This document shows, piece by piece, positions 48,907 to 59,159 of a stretch of DNA of 64,000 bases. How positions within the stretch are numbered: position 1 is the first letter of the stretch; every line of letters starts with the position of its first letter. Made by a program: the position numbers and the translations under genes. The stretch is from Prosthecobacter debontii. GTDB taxonomy: Bacteria; Verrucomicrobiota; Verrucomicrobiia; Verrucomicrobiales; Verrucomicrobiaceae. The stretch lies in contig NZ_FUYE01000003.1 in the NCBI RefSeq assembly GCF_900167535.1, positions 230,414 to 294,413 of the forward strand, read 5' to 3'. Under the pieces are notes generated by a model, which was given only the letters and a program-made list of their open reading frames with translations, did not search any database and was not told where the DNA came from.

Positions 48907-51177
48907 TCACTTCCGCGGCTGCATACGATCCGGTAAATTGTCATTCTCACGGTCTTGCGGTAGCATATCCCGTTCATCAGCTACGCCATCTCCATCACTA
49001 TCATGCCCCGGTTGGAACCAACTGCGGTCACGCACCTCCCCGGCCAACTGGAGAGCTCGCCATAGATGTTGCACCGCCTCCGCCCGGGTGAGTTTGAAAT
49101 CCTTCCGATCACGGTCGAGCAACCCTGGGGAAGCTGGCAATCTCAGAGCAGTCAACCAACGATGCAGAGTTTCCCAATTCACTTGGTCCTCAGGGTGAAA
49201 GCGTTCTTCCTGAGGACCAAACTGCCCCCACGTTACCATGGACTCGATGTACTTCCGATCTGGATCACTCATGGCGATATCCACATAACGAAGTACATCG
49301 AATGCAGGCCAATCTTTTGCTGAGGGAGTTAACCGATGAAGACGCGTCAAAACCGCAGCGAGGTCCCGACGCGTCATCACCTTGTCGGGCGAAAAGAAAA
49401 CCTGATCCGCATCGGGCAGCCACACCCGCCGAGCAGCCAGCAAATTAGCGGCCTCAAAGTGCAGGTCGTCTGGACTCACATCCTGCCAGGGCCAGATGAG
49501 CACTCCCGGTCCACCATGGCCGCGAACCAAGATCTGCTGGAGTTCATGAATTTTGGCCAACGAACCGACCAACTCCCGAGGCTGCTGCCCGTCCCGCAGA
49601 GCCATCCAGGCCAAGGTCCCACTCGCCTGGCCGACGAGCATCATCTGATTATGCAGCCGCAGAGCCGACTGCACCACACTGCTCACCCCTATGTTCTTGC
49701 CTGCGCCTAACAATCCCTCAAATTCAATAGGCACAAGCCCACGTGCAGGGAAAACAGCTCGATCCGTATCCGTGTGCCAGCCTCGGCTCGGCGTCTGCTC
49801 ATACACCCACGGACCCCTGCGGTCCTCGGTAAGAAACTTCCGCCGCGTGGGGTGAAAATCGATGTTGAACTGAAAACCCAAGACCGAGTCCTCCGGGAGA
49901 ACCTTGGCCCACTTGGGCTCGCGACTCGCTGCCCGAATGTCATTTTCGCTCAGCATGGCCAGAGCCTCTAACCTTAGCCCTTCCCTAACATAGGGTTTCG
50001 GTGGCAGACGATCTTCCGTGCCAAATTCGTCCGTTAACTTCATGTAGCGGAAGGAATGCGGAAAGTCACCCACTCGATCATGCACTTGGGTTTGCAGATG
50101 GTGCAGCATGCCCAAGGCATGAGCCTTCGCATCCGCAAAAATGATGCGCCGTTGAGCGGGGGTCAGATCCACGATGTTTTTTTTCGAAGCACCCTGCTCC
50201 GTTTGCTCTAAAGCTTCCGTCACCTGCTGAGGAAGCTGACAGACAGGGTAATCCTGAACCGGCCAGTTTAGAAAAGTGGCCTCCGTGCCAGGCGCGAAGC
50301 CATTGTGCCAGCGATCCACCAGCCGGCGATGGGTGTACACGCTCCATCCTTTCATGGAGTATATGCCGCCGCTCATATCGCTATCCACCCAGGGGGGGGT
50401 TTTGTCCAAAGCCGCGAAAGAGTGCGCACCGTAAGTCTTCGGAGCTGACACGGTGTGATCCGAACCTGCCTCCCGTAGCACAACGCACCAGGAAATCGGA
50501 TTCATCTCCTGACGCCCGGCCTCATCAAAGACCTCCGGGGCACTCGGTTCACCGAAGCGTGAACGCAGATCAGGCCCCGCAGCGTAAGCCGCTCCGCTCA
50601 GGCGGATCACATCTCCCCAGTCTGAGGCATCGATGGTGAGTTGAGCCTTCACTTGGAGTTCCGGTTTTTCACCAAACACATGCCGAAAAGTCACCCCTGT
50701 GACGTGGCCCCGTTGCACGTCCACATGAATCGGCTCGCGATCCCGCTCGACACGCAATACGCCCGCTTCGATGTGCGGCTTGACCAAGGCCTCGAAAATG
50801 GCGGCTGCCGCCGCAGGCTCAATGGTCTCGGTGCCGCAGTAAGCATTCCCCGGCGATGCTTTGCCATACACTCGCGAGTTATGGGCTCGAATCTGATCCA
50901 CCACCTCGGCAAAGAGGCCACTCCGAGGGAAATTCACCCGACGTCCAGCGACCGTCGTCCATTCATCCAAACACCCCACGCCCTCGGCGCTGAACTGGCC
51001 ACCCAGCCATTGAATATCATTGACGAGGACGATCTTTTTCACGCCCAACCGAGCTGCCTGCACGGCTGCAGCACATGCCGATTCTCCCCCTCCGACAATC
51101 AATAAATCAGCCTCACCAACTTCTCCACGAACCAAGGTCGTATACCCTAACAACAGCGAGAAAAAGAATGATTTCAT
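48907..51177 (-). CDS. Secreted FAD-dependent oxidoreductase with C-terminal calcium-binding-like repeat
   Basis: A 756-residue protein with a signal peptide (FFFSLLLGYTTLVRG), the FAD loop DLLIVGGGESACAAAVQAA and an FAD-dependent oxidoreductase body of the type frequent in Planctomycetes and Verrucomicrobia. In the C-terminal 200 residues lies a region with DVLRYVDIAMSDPDRKYIE typical of S-layer-homology-like domains, then an EF-hand/thrombospondin-type DSDGDGVADERD. The substrate is unknown. It heads a pair with the SRPBCC gene. Confidence 0.8.
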   Translation of the reverse strand: MKSFFFSLLLGYTTLVRGEVGEADLLIVGGGESACAAAVQAARLGVKKIVLVNDIQWLGGQFSAEGVGCLDEWTTVAGRRVNFPRSGLFAEVVDQIRAHNSRVYGKASPGNAYCGTETIEPAAAAAIFEALVKPHIEAGVLRVERDREPIHVDVQRGHVTGVTFRHVFGEKPELQVKAQLTIDASDWGDVIRLSGAAYAAGPDLRSRFGEPSAPEVFDEAGRQEMNPISWCVVLREAGSDHTVSAPKTYGAHSFAALDKTPPWVDSDMSGGIYSMKGWSVYTHRRLVDRWHNGFAPGTEATFLNWPVQDYPVCQLPQQVTEALEQTEQGASKKNIVDLTPAQRRIIFADAKAHALGMLHHLQTQVHDRVGDFPHSFRYMKLTDEFGTEDRLPPKPYVREGLRLEALAMLSENDIRAASREPKWAKVLPEDSVLGFQFNIDFHPTRRKFLTEDRRGPWVYEQTPSRGWHTDTDRAVFPARGLVPIEFEGLLGAGKNIGVSSVVQSALRLHNQMMLVGQASGTLAWMALRDGQQPRELVGSLAKIHELQQILVRGHGGPGVLIWPWQDVSPDDLHFEAANLLAARRVWLPDADQVFFSPDKVMTRRDLAAVLTRLHRLTPSAKDWPAFDVLRYVDIAMSDPDRKYIESMVTWGQFGPQEERFHPEDQVNWETLHRWLTALRLPASPGLLDRDRKDFKLTRAEAVQHLWRALQLAGEVRDRSWFQPGHDSDGDGVADERDMLPQDRENDNLPDRMQPRK

Positions 51178-51312
51178 GGAGCCTTTTTATACGGGCATTC
51201 AATCCCGTCCTTTGCGGAGAAGACCTCACCTCCCCTCGATACAAAGAAGGTCGCAGATGCATAAACGCTAGTTGTGATTATCCCAAGCCGTGGCAGCATG
51301 CTGGCACCACCC

Positions 51313-51642
51313 ATGTCACCCCAAATTTACCACGTTCTTCACCTCGTCGGCCTGATCTGTGTCTTCATCGGTTTCGGAGCTTTGCTCTCGGGTTCCACCA
51401 AAGCCGCTATGAAATGGCATGGCATTGGCCTCCTCATCAGCTTGATCACCGGATTTGGAATGGTTGCTAAAATGCAGATCCCTTACACCTCCAAGTGGCT
51501 GATCGTGAAGATGGTGCTTTGGCTCGTTTTGGGTTTCCTCCCTGTTTTAGCCAAAAAAGGTGTTTCCCCGAAATCCGTGGTGGCCATCGCTGCTCTGGTG
51601 GGAGCTACCCTGGCTTACCTGGGCTACATGAAGCCATTTTGA
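51313..51642 (+). CDS. Small membrane protein, four helices
   Basis: A 109-residue protein with four hydrophobic segments (LHLVGLICVFIGFGALL, GIGLLISLITGFGMVA, LIVKMVLWLVLGFLPVLA, VVAIAALVGATLAYLGY). It has the look of small conserved membrane proteins of Verrucomicrobia and Bacteroidetes. The ATG at 51313 starts just before the first helix; earlier ATGs are possible. Function unknown. Confidence 0.75.
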   Translation: MSPQIYHVLHLVGLICVFIGFGALLSGSTKAAMKWHGIGLLISLITGFGMVAKMQIPYTSKWLIVKMVLWLVLGFLPVLAKKGVSPKSVVAIAALVGATLAYLGYMKPF

Positions 51643-51795
51643 TCAGCATCAATCTCTCCCCTCCTCAACGGCATGAGCTCCCGCAGTTCATGCCTTTTTT
51701 TATGCCTGATGGAGCTTGCCGCCTTGGTTCGTTTATTTCACTCTCGACCGCAAAACCAAGAAATCGTGTCCTCGGCAGCCTACCTCATCGTAGTC

Positions 51796-53904
51796 ATGAA
51801 AACGACAACGCCCCTTTTCACTCTCGTGTCCTGCTCTCTTTTTGCTCAACCCCTGCCCTACCCTGAAACCCGCAAGGACCCCGAGATCGTGGATGACTAC
51901 CACGGCACTCAAGTCGCCGATCCTTATCGTTGGCTGGAGGACGACAACAGCGAGGAGACCAAGGCTTGGGTGAAAGCGCAGAACGAAGTCACCTTCGGTT
52001 ATCTGAAAAAGCTGCCCAAGCGTGGGGAAATCCGCGACCGACTGGAAAAGCTCTGGAACTACGAACGCATCGGCGTGCCGTTTGAGGAAGGCGGACGTTG
52101 GTTTTTCAATCGCAACTCGGGACTGCAAAACCAAAGCGTTCTGTATGTGACCGAATCCCTCGACGCAGAACCGCGCATCTTGTTAGACCCCAATGCGCTT
52201 TCCCAGGATGGCACCACTTCCTTGACAGAATCAGCCCCCAGCCCAAACGGCAAACTGCTGGTTTACGGCCTCTCCAAAGCCGGCAGCGACTGGCAGGAAT
52301 TTCGCGTCAAGGACATCGATACAGGCAAGGACCTGCCCGACGTCCTGGAATGGATCAAGTTTAGCGGAGCCTCCTGGGCCAAAGATAACAGCGGCTTCTA
52401 TTACAGCCGTTATCCCCAGCCGAAAGAAGGGGCTGCTCTCACTGAAGCCAATAAAAATCAGAAGGTTTACTTCCATAAGCTGGGTTCGCCCCAGAACGAA
52501 GATCGCCTGGTCTATGAACGTCCGGATCAGCCCGACTGGGGCCTGCATGCCTATGTGACGGATGATGGAGCTTATCTCACCTTCACCGTGACTGAGGGCA
52601 CCGATCCCAAGAAGAGGATCTTTTACCAAAGCCTCACCGAACCGGATGCCAAGGTGATCGAACTGCTCAATGACTTCGATGCCGCCTACGGATTTTTGGA
52701 CAACGTCGGTAGCGTTTTTTATTTCCGAACCGATCTGGAAGCCCCGCGCTATCGGGTCATCGCGATTGATGTGACCAAACCCGAACGGAAGCACTGGAAG
52801 GAAGTCATTCCCCAGACCACCGACAAGCTCGATGGCGTGACCCTCGTCGGTGAACAAATCCTCTGCGAGTATCTGAAGGACGCTCGTTCTGACATGCGAG
52901 CATTCGATCTGAACGGCCAGTTTATCCGCCAGATTGAATTACCCGGCATTGGGACTGTCGGAGGCTTTGGGGGGCGCCGGAAGGATATCCAGACCTTCTA
53001 CGCCTTCACCAGTTTTACCTCCCCCGGGGCGATTTACCGTTATGACATCGCCAGTGGTCAAAGCAGTCTCTACCGCAGGCCGAAGGTGGACTTTGACGGT
53101 ACTGCGTATGAGACGCAGCAGGTCTTCGCCACCAGTAAGGATGGCACCAAGGTACCCATGTTCATCGTCCACAAAAAAGGTCTCAAACTGGACGGCAGCA
53201 ACGCCACCCTACTCTATGGATATGGCGGTTTTAACATTAGTCTGACCCCAGGGTTTTCCATCGGACGTGCCGTGTGGTTGGAAATGGGCGGCGTCTTCGC
53301 TCTTGCTAACCTCCGAGGGGGTGGCGAATACGGCTCAGAATGGCATCGAGCCGGCACCAAGTTGCAAAAACAGAACGTCTTCGATGACTTCATCGCTTGC
53401 GCCGAATTCCTGCAAAAAGAAGGTTATACTTCACCCTCAAAACTCGCCATCCAAGGCGGCAGTAATGGCGGTCTGCTCGTGGGTGCATGCATGACTCAGC
53501 GACCTGAGCTCTATGGAGCCGCTCTACCCGCCGTTGGCGTGATGGACATGCTGCGCTTCCACAACTTCACCATTGGTTGGGCTTGGAAGAGTGACTACGG
53601 CAGCAGTGAAAAGGCAGACGAATTCAAGGCTCTCTACGCCTACTCTCCGCTGCACAATCTCAAGCCCCGCACACGCTATCCTGCCACGTTGGTGACCACG
53701 GCTGATCATGATGACCGTGTCGTCCCAGCCCACAGCTTCAAGTTCGCCGCACGGCTCCAGGAATGCCAAGCCAAGGATGGACCTCCCGTGCTCATCCGCA
53801 TCGAGACTAGCGCAGGCCATGGAGCTGGAACTGCTTTGACCAAGGTGATCGAAGAGACCGCTGACGAATGGGCATTTCTTCATCACCAGCTGCAAATGGA
53901 CTGA
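51796..53904 (+). CDS. Prolyl oligopeptidase (S9A)
   Basis: A 702-residue serine peptidase. The N-terminal YPETRKDPEIVDDYHGTQVA and DPYRWLEDDNSEETKAWV are standard for the family, a seven-bladed propeller fills the middle, and the catalytic triad is Ser in GGSNGGLLVGA (about 556), Asp in DHDDRVVP (about 639) and His in SAGHGAGT (about 675). A signal-like segment (TPLFTLVSCSLFAQPLP) suggests export. It cuts short peptides after proline. Confidence 0.93.
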   Translation: MKTTTPLFTLVSCSLFAQPLPYPETRKDPEIVDDYHGTQVADPYRWLEDDNSEETKAWVKAQNEVTFGYLKKLPKRGEIRDRLEKLWNYERIGVPFEEGGRWFFNRNSGLQNQSVLYVTESLDAEPRILLDPNALSQDGTTSLTESAPSPNGKLLVYGLSKAGSDWQEFRVKDIDTGKDLPDVLEWIKFSGASWAKDNSGFYYSRYPQPKEGAALTEANKNQKVYFHKLGSPQNEDRLVYERPDQPDWGLHAYVTDDGAYLTFTVTEGTDPKKRIFYQSLTEPDAKVIELLNDFDAAYGFLDNVGSVFYFRTDLEAPRYRVIAIDVTKPERKHWKEVIPQTTDKLDGVTLVGEQILCEYLKDARSDMRAFDLNGQFIRQIELPGIGTVGGFGGRRKDIQTFYAFTSFTSPGAIYRYDIASGQSSLYRRPKVDFDGTAYETQQVFATSKDGTKVPMFIVHKKGLKLDGSNATLLYGYGGFNISLTPGFSIGRAVWLEMGGVFALANLRGGGEYGSEWHRAGTKLQKQNVFDDFIACAEFLQKEGYTSPSKLAIQGGSNGGLLVGACMTQRPELYGAALPAVGVMDMLRFHNFTIGWAWKSDYGSSEKADEFKALYAYSPLHNLKPRTRYPATLVTTADHDDRVVPAHSFKFAARLQECQAKDGPPVLIRIETSAGHGAGTALTKVIEETADEWAFLHHQLQMD

Positions 53905-53984
53905 AGCTGAGCAATCCATCAAAGTCTGCTCCGCCCGAGTTGACAGCGGCAAGTTGACTGTCTAGCCTCACGGCAGTGTCAACC

Positions 53985-54377
53985 ATGCCCAACCAGCTTG
54001 CCTTACTCTCGCGCCTTTCGCGCTGGGTGGTTGTCGCTGCGGTTTGCTTGTCACTGGGCCTGCAATGGACGATGCTCCAGGGTATCGCCTGGACCGGCAT
54101 GTTGATTACCTTTGCCAGCGAAGGCTCCCTCATGGAAGCCGTGAGTAAAACCTTCGACGGCGAACACCCTTGCCCTCTTTGTAAAGCCGTCGAAGCGGGT
54201 CAAAAACACGATCAGCAAAAGTCGGCTGACGCACCGAAAAAGAAGATGGAAGCCATTCTGGTTTTCGCCATCCAGACGGTTGCGCCAGCGTCGAAAATCG
54301 AAGCTTTCCCTCAGTTCATTCAGCAAGGAGAACGGCGCGCCATGATGCCGCCGAGACAGCCCCCGCGGTTCGCTTGA
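53985..54377 (+). CDS. Small DUF2946-like membrane protein before a TonB receptor
   Basis: A 130-residue protein with one N-terminal hydrophobic helix (WVVVAAVCLSLGLQWTML) and the motif HPCPLCKAV, found in small proteins that precede TonB-dependent receptors. The Cys pair may bind copper or iron. The ATG at 53985 is used, and the receptor gene starts 120 bp downstream on the same strand. Confidence 0.65.
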   Translation: MPNQLALLSRLSRWVVVAAVCLSLGLQWTMLQGIAWTGMLITFASEGSLMEAVSKTFDGEHPCPLCKAVEAGQKHDQQKSADAPKKKMEAILVFAIQTVAPASKIEAFPQFIQQGERRAMMPPRQPPRFA

Positions 54378-54497
54378 TTTGATCCTTCATACCCCTTCGT
54401 CGTTCAGACCCAGGGGGATCAATTCTCACGCTCTAAACCTCGGGCATGCCGACCGTTGTCTGCCGTGCGCAGCACCGGAGCGCCCACGTCTCGCTCT

Positions 54498-56618
54498 ATG
54501 AAATTCTCTTTTTCGTCCCTCGTTCTCGCGGCCCTTTGGCTGCCCTGTCTTCCTCTATCTGCTCAGCAAAACGCCGATCCTAACACCTTGCCTGAAGTTG
54601 TGGTTACGGCTCAAGCTCAACGTGAATCCCTCACCTCTCCCCGTGTAGAAACCGTTAAAGAACAGCTCAGTAAAATCCCTGGCGGGGTCGCCATAATCGA
54701 TGCCGAAGATTACAAACGCGGTCGTGCCACAACCCTCAAAGATGCGCTGGATTTCGCTCCAGGGGTCTTCATTCAGCCGCGCTTCGGAGCGGAAGAAGCA
54801 AGGCTTTCCATCCGTGGCTCCGGCATCCAACGCACCTTCCACGGACGGGGCATCAAGCTCATGCAAGACGGGGCTCCGCTGAACCTGGCCGATGGTGGTT
54901 TTGACATGCAGGCCGTGGAACCACTCTCGGCTCGCTACATTGAGGTGTTCCGTGGTTCCAATGCCTTGCAGTATGGCTCCACCACCTTGGGTGGTGCGAT
55001 CAACTTCGTCTCAATGACGGGTTACGATGCATCCCCCTTGCAGCTGCGATTTGAAGCCGGTTCATGGGATACCTTCCGTGCTCAAATCAGCTCAGGCGGT
55101 GTCTTTGGAAACGCGGATTATTATGCCAGCTTCACTCACTCCTCCACGGATGGATTTCGCGACTGGAGCCGCCAAAGCAATCAGCGCTTCTTCGCCAACT
55201 TCGGTTACAAGCTGAGCGATGACGTCGAGACCCGTTTTTATGTCACCTACGTTCACACGGATTCACAGCTCCCGGGAAGCCTAACTAAAGATCAACTCGA
55301 AAGCAATCCACAGCAGGCTAACGCAGGCAGTTTAGCCGGGAAGCAAAAGCGTGACTTCGATCTCTTCCGCATCGCCAACAAAACCACTTTCACCGATGGT
55401 GATCAGAAGCTGACTGTCAGCAGCTTCTGGTCTTGGAAAGATCTCGATCACCCCATCTTCCAAGTGATCGACCAGCTCTCCAATGACTTCGGTGTCGATG
55501 TCCGCTACGACTCGCTGGCTGACCTGGCAGGGCATCGCAACCAATTCACACTTGGTTTGGGAGCCACTTATGGCATCACGCAGGACAACCGCTTCCAAAA
55601 CATTGCGGGTGAACGCGGGCTGCGCACGGCAGAAAACGAGCAGACCTCGACCAATCTGGACCTCTACATCCAGAACAGCTTTTACATGACCGACACGCTG
55701 GCTCTGGTCATTGGGGCACAAGGCAGCTATGCCAAACGTGACTTTGAAGAAGAGAAAATCTTCGGAGCCAACAACAGCGCCGATGAAGATTATTGGGGGT
55801 TCAGTCCGAAGCTGGGCCTGCTCTGGGAAGTCACGCCCAAAGCGCAAGTGTTCTTCAATGCTAGCCGTAGCTTTGAGCCACCTTCATTCGGTGAACTGAC
55901 CGCTGTCGGTGCAGCCCCAGGACTCGTCGAATTGGACGCTCAGCGTGGCACAACCATCGAACTCGGTACCCGTGGGTCCACCGAACGCGTGCGCTGGGAT
56001 CTGGTCTGGTATTACTCCTGGTTGGATAACGAGCTTCTCTCCCTGGGCATCCCGGGAGTCAGCCCGACACAGACGGTCAACGCAGGTCGCACCATCCATC
56101 ACGGCGTCGAGGCCATGGTCGATGTCGATCTCCTACGCGGCATCGTTTCGCCTTGGCAGGAAGCAACGGTAGCCAGCGGTAAACAACTTGGCCAAGATGC
56201 CATCCGAGGGGATCGCTTGTTCCTGCGTCAGGTCTATCTCTTCAACGACTTCCGCTTTGATGGCGATGGTGAATTTGGCACCAACGAACTTCCTGGGGTG
56301 CCTCGCCACTACTACCGGGCTGAACTCATCTATGAACATCCTTGCGGCTTCTATGCTGGCCCGAACGTCGAATGGGTTCCTCAGGGGTATGCAGTGGACA
56401 TGGACTCCACGCTGGAGGCCGATGGCTATGCTCTGCTCGGCTTTAAAATCGGCTACCGCACTCCCAAAGGCCTTTCCTTCTTCATCGAAGGCAAAAACCT
56501 AACCGACGAAACCTACGCCGCCACCACGGGTGTGCTGAAAACCGCAGCAGCCAATAGCGCTGTCTTCATGCCTGGAGATGGCCGTGCCGTCTATGCAGGC
56601 ATTGAATGGAAGTGGTAA
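54498..56618 (+). CDS. TonB-dependent outer-membrane receptor
   Basis: A 706-residue receptor with signal peptide (SSLVLAALWLPCLPLSAQQ), TonB-box-like EVVVTAQAQ, plug domain (LKDALDFAPGVFIQ, EEARLSIRGSGIQRTFHGRG, FRGSNALQYGSTTLGGAINF) and a 22-strand barrel ending in a Trp (GIEWKW). It resembles ferric-siderophore or haem receptors, but the ligand cannot be told. A PepSY-domain protein, often a ferric reductase partner, follows 51 bp later. Confidence 0.92.
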   Translation: MKFSFSSLVLAALWLPCLPLSAQQNADPNTLPEVVVTAQAQRESLTSPRVETVKEQLSKIPGGVAIIDAEDYKRGRATTLKDALDFAPGVFIQPRFGAEEARLSIRGSGIQRTFHGRGIKLMQDGAPLNLADGGFDMQAVEPLSARYIEVFRGSNALQYGSTTLGGAINFVSMTGYDASPLQLRFEAGSWDTFRAQISSGGVFGNADYYASFTHSSTDGFRDWSRQSNQRFFANFGYKLSDDVETRFYVTYVHTDSQLPGSLTKDQLESNPQQANAGSLAGKQKRDFDLFRIANKTTFTDGDQKLTVSSFWSWKDLDHPIFQVIDQLSNDFGVDVRYDSLADLAGHRNQFTLGLGATYGITQDNRFQNIAGERGLRTAENEQTSTNLDLYIQNSFYMTDTLALVIGAQGSYAKRDFEEEKIFGANNSADEDYWGFSPKLGLLWEVTPKAQVFFNASRSFEPPSFGELTAVGAAPGLVELDAQRGTTIELGTRGSTERVRWDLVWYYSWLDNELLSLGIPGVSPTQTVNAGRTIHHGVEAMVDVDLLRGIVSPWQEATVASGKQLGQDAIRGDRLFLRQVYLFNDFRFDGDGEFGTNELPGVPRHYYRAELIYEHPCGFYAGPNVEWVPQGYAVDMDSTLEADGYALLGFKIGYRTPKGLSFFIEGKNLTDETYAATTGVLKTAAANSAVFMPGDGRAVYAGIEWKW

Positions 56619-56669
56619 CTCAATGTTTAGCCGGGGCAGCCCATCCCTGCCCCGGTCATTTCGACTCAC

Positions 56670-57374
56670 ATGAACAAAAATTTCATTCGCAAAGCGCACC
56701 GATGGCTGGGCCTCCTCTTCAGCTTAACCATCCTCATGTCCGCCGGCAGTGGCGTGATTCATAACGTCATGACCCGGACGCAGGCTCCTCCACCGACAGC
56801 CCGCCCGAGTGGTGAAGGATTGGATGTCTCGCTCATTCAAATCAGCGTCGCTGAAGCCACTGCCAAACTGCCTGAAGCAAGCCAAGGAGTATCCGCTGTG
56901 AACGTCCGCAGCATTGGCGGGGAGCCCTGGTATCAGATCTATGTGAATGGTACACGCGGAGCCCAGTATGTCAGCGCCAGAGACGGACGGGTGGACGCCG
57001 CTCAAGATGAACGCTACGCCTCAGAAATCGCCAGCACCTTTCTCGGCGGAGCTAAGGCCCGAAAAACCGACTTCCTCACGGCGTTTAACAATGAGTACAT
57101 CAACATTTTCCGCATCCTCCCGGTTTATCGCTTCGATCTGGATGATGAAAAGTACACGCGTGTTTATGTCTCCACCGTGACAGGCAGTGTCACCCGACAT
57201 ACGGATAATCAGCGTCAGTTTGAAGCCACCATCTTCACGAACTTCCACAAATTCGGTTTCATCCCGAACAAAGACCTCCGAGATCTGGTGCTGACGACGC
57301 TGACCTTTGCCACCTGCGTGGTCGCGATTCTGGGAATATTTCTCTTCTTTTTAACCCGCCCCAAACGGCGTTAA
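56670..57374 (+). CDS. PepSY-domain membrane protein
   Basis: A 234-residue protein with N-terminal and C-terminal transmembrane helices (HRWLGLLFSLTILMSAGSGV, LTFATCVVAILGIFLFFL) and PepSY-like segments between (SLIQISVAEATAKLP, RVYVSTVTGSVTRHTDNQRQ). PepSY-TM proteins next to TonB receptors are linked to reduction of siderophore iron. A bidirectional terminator follows. Confidence 0.85.
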   Translation: MNKNFIRKAHRWLGLLFSLTILMSAGSGVIHNVMTRTQAPPPTARPSGEGLDVSLIQISVAEATAKLPEASQGVSAVNVRSIGGEPWYQIYVNGTRGAQYVSARDGRVDAAQDERYASEIASTFLGGAKARKTDFLTAFNNEYINIFRILPVYRFDLDDEKYTRVYVSTVTGSVTRHTDNQRQFEATIFTNFHKFGFIPNKDLRDLVLTTLTFATCVVAILGIFLFFLTRPKRR

Positions 57375-57386
57375 GAGTCCAGACAA

Positions 57387-57416
57387 ACAAAAAGCCCGGT
57401 CACAGGGACCGGGCTT
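57387..57416 (-). terminator. Bidirectional Rho-independent terminator
   Basis: A perfect 10-bp stem AAGCCCGGTC/GACCGGGCTT with loop ACAGG (57392-57416). The minus strand continues TTTTGTTTGT, so it mainly ends the glycine-zipper gene, but it can also stop the PepSY transcript. Confidence 0.8.
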
Positions 57417-57436
57417 CATTGAAGGATGGCTCGAAA

Positions 57437-57865
57437 TCACCAATAATAGGGTCGGTAGCCATACCCGTAACCGGGACCATAGCGGTAGCTGCTGGCGTGG
57501 AAGCCGCTGCGATAGGGCCGGTAACCATAATACCGCGATGGATACCCGTAGCGGCTGTAGCCGTAGCGCGGGCCGCTGCGGTAATAGACGGGACGACTGT
57601 AACCGTAGCCATACCCATAGCGCTGATCCTGGCTCGCACCGATGGAGGAGCCTGCCAAGGCTCCGAGGGCCCCACCGATGGCTGCGCCTTCCAGTGGACG
57701 ACCACTGTGGCTACCAATCATCGCTCCCAAAGCACCACCACCGACAGCGCCGATCACCGCACCATCACGCTCATTCGGGCCAGCATAGGGGCTAACACAG
57801 GAAGCAAAGGTGAGAGCAAGGCCTACGGCACCCAGAGTAGCTAGAGGACGAAGTTGAGTTTTCAT
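57437..57865 (-). CDS. Glycine-zipper lipoprotein with Tyr/Arg-rich tail
   Basis: A 142-residue protein. Signal peptide with lipobox-like LALTFASC, then two glycine-zipper runs (GAVIGAVGGGALGAMIG and AAIGGALGALAGSSIG) typical of SlyB/OsmB-type outer-membrane lipoproteins, then a tail of RYGYSRYGYP-type repeats rich in Tyr, Arg and Gly. The role may be to stabilise the envelope. Confidence 0.82.
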   Translation of the reverse strand: MKTQLRPLATLGAVGLALTFASCVSPYAGPNERDGAVIGAVGGGALGAMIGSHSGRPLEGAAIGGALGALAGSSIGASQDQRYGYGYGYSRPVYYRSGPRYGYSRYGYPSRYYGYRPYRSGFHASSYRYGPGYGYGYRPYYW

Positions 57866-58005
57866 AAATAAAAGGGGGTTCGTCGCATCCCGAAAGATGC
57901 GCTCACCTCTTTGACAGGGAACCCACCCAAAAATTCGAAATCCTCCTGCGATGAGGCATTTCGCAATCTTTGGTTATGAATTTTATAACCTTTAAGCCCA
58001 CTCGT

Positions 58006-59136
58006 TTACTTCCGCTCAAAATACGGAATGCCTAACCGCTTGGCCACTCGGAGAGGACGACGCATGGCTTCTTCCATACGCAACGCCTCATCTGCACCAC
58101 GGACATCTCTGCAATCCGGGTGAGACTCGGGTGCTTCGATCAAACCGAGATGATGCAGGACATGCGCCGTGCTGTGCTTGTAAGGCGCCGCACTCATTTT
58201 TTCATCCAAGCGGAAGACGAGATCCTCGAACGATTGGAAAGCTTCAAAGAGCTTGTAAACCCGTGTGTCGAAACGACCTGAACCGGTCTTGAACTTCTTA
58301 TCCGCCACGCTGTCCAGCAGCCACATGTCACGGGCCGCACAGATGAGCGGGCAGGCACTGACCCCAGCTCCAATCAACAAGGGCAAACCAAGGCGAATGG
58401 CAGTCGGGATGCCGTAGTCGTCACCACTGTGAGGAGCGAAGGGCAACTTCAGATCCTTGCACATGGCGGCCCAATAAAGGAAGTGCGGTTCGTCCAGCGT
58501 GCTGATTTTACCGCCCACGTATTTTGGATGATTGGCGATCTCATGCAGCAACCACGGTTCATACGGTGAAGCCCAAGGCACGAAAGAAGGCTCAAGCGCA
58601 TGAGCAATCGCCGGATGAGTGATGTGCTCAGCGATTTCAAAATAGGCATCACGACGGGCTTCCGGCTCCAGAATATTCAGGAGCCGTGAGGTCATGATCA
58701 TCATCTCGCCATTGTCATGGCTCTGAGCGATGTCCAGTAGCGGCCAGTAGCGCTCTGCTTTGAAAACCGTATCTTTTTCCGCACCGCGCGCCGTGATACC
58801 GGCAATAAACTTCTGGTTAGGAAACTCTGCGCGAAAACGCTTCAGCACTTCCGCATACAATTCATTGCTGAGGTCGAAGATGTAACCGGTATCCGCGTTG
58901 AGCACGAAGACCATCTCCACCCCGTAGTACTCTCCGCACTGCTGCATCCAGCGCACACTTTTGGAAAAGCCCTCCCAATCCGGCTTTTGATCCTTGAAAG
59001 GTAAGAGGGTGGCAACGCAGAGGCGTGCTTTGGTGGTATGATCCACTAAAGCCTCTTCAGCAGTGTAAGCCCAGACAGTCTCCTGCCAGGTCGTTGTGGG
59101 CTTCAGGTCGGCGGGATTCGAGATCAACTCAGGCAT
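58006..59136 (-). CDS. Dihydrodipicolinate synthase superfamily protein (DUF993-like)
   Basis: A 376-residue enzyme of the class I aldolase, DapA-like superfamily. Patterns include RLCVATLLPFKDQKPDWEGF, VFVLNADTGYIFDLSNELY and KFIAGITARGAEKD, and a Schiff-base lysine candidate in YVGGKISTLDEPHF. A longer form than DapA (about 290 residues). The substrate is unknown; sugar-acid lyase is a reasonable guess. The ATG at 59136 is used in place of an upstream TTG. It follows the sugar-dehydrogenase gene on the same strand by about 23 bp. Confidence 0.8.
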   Translation of the reverse strand: MPELISNPADLKPTTTWQETVWAYTAEEALVDHTTKARLCVATLLPFKDQKPDWEGFSKSVRWMQQCGEYYGVEMVFVLNADTGYIFDLSNELYAEVLKRFRAEFPNQKFIAGITARGAEKDTVFKAERYWPLLDIAQSHDNGEMMIMTSRLLNILEPEARRDAYFEIAEHITHPAIAHALEPSFVPWASPYEPWLLHEIANHPKYVGGKISTLDEPHFLYWAAMCKDLKLPFAPHSGDDYGIPTAIRLGLPLLIGAGVSACPLICAARDMWLLDSVADKKFKTGSGRFDTRVYKLFEAFQSFEDLVFRLDEKMSAAPYKHSTAHVLHHLGLIEAPESHPDCRDVRGADEALRMEEAMRRPLRVAKRLGIPYFERK

Positions 59137-59159
59137 GGTCAGAAAACTCAAAAGCGGTC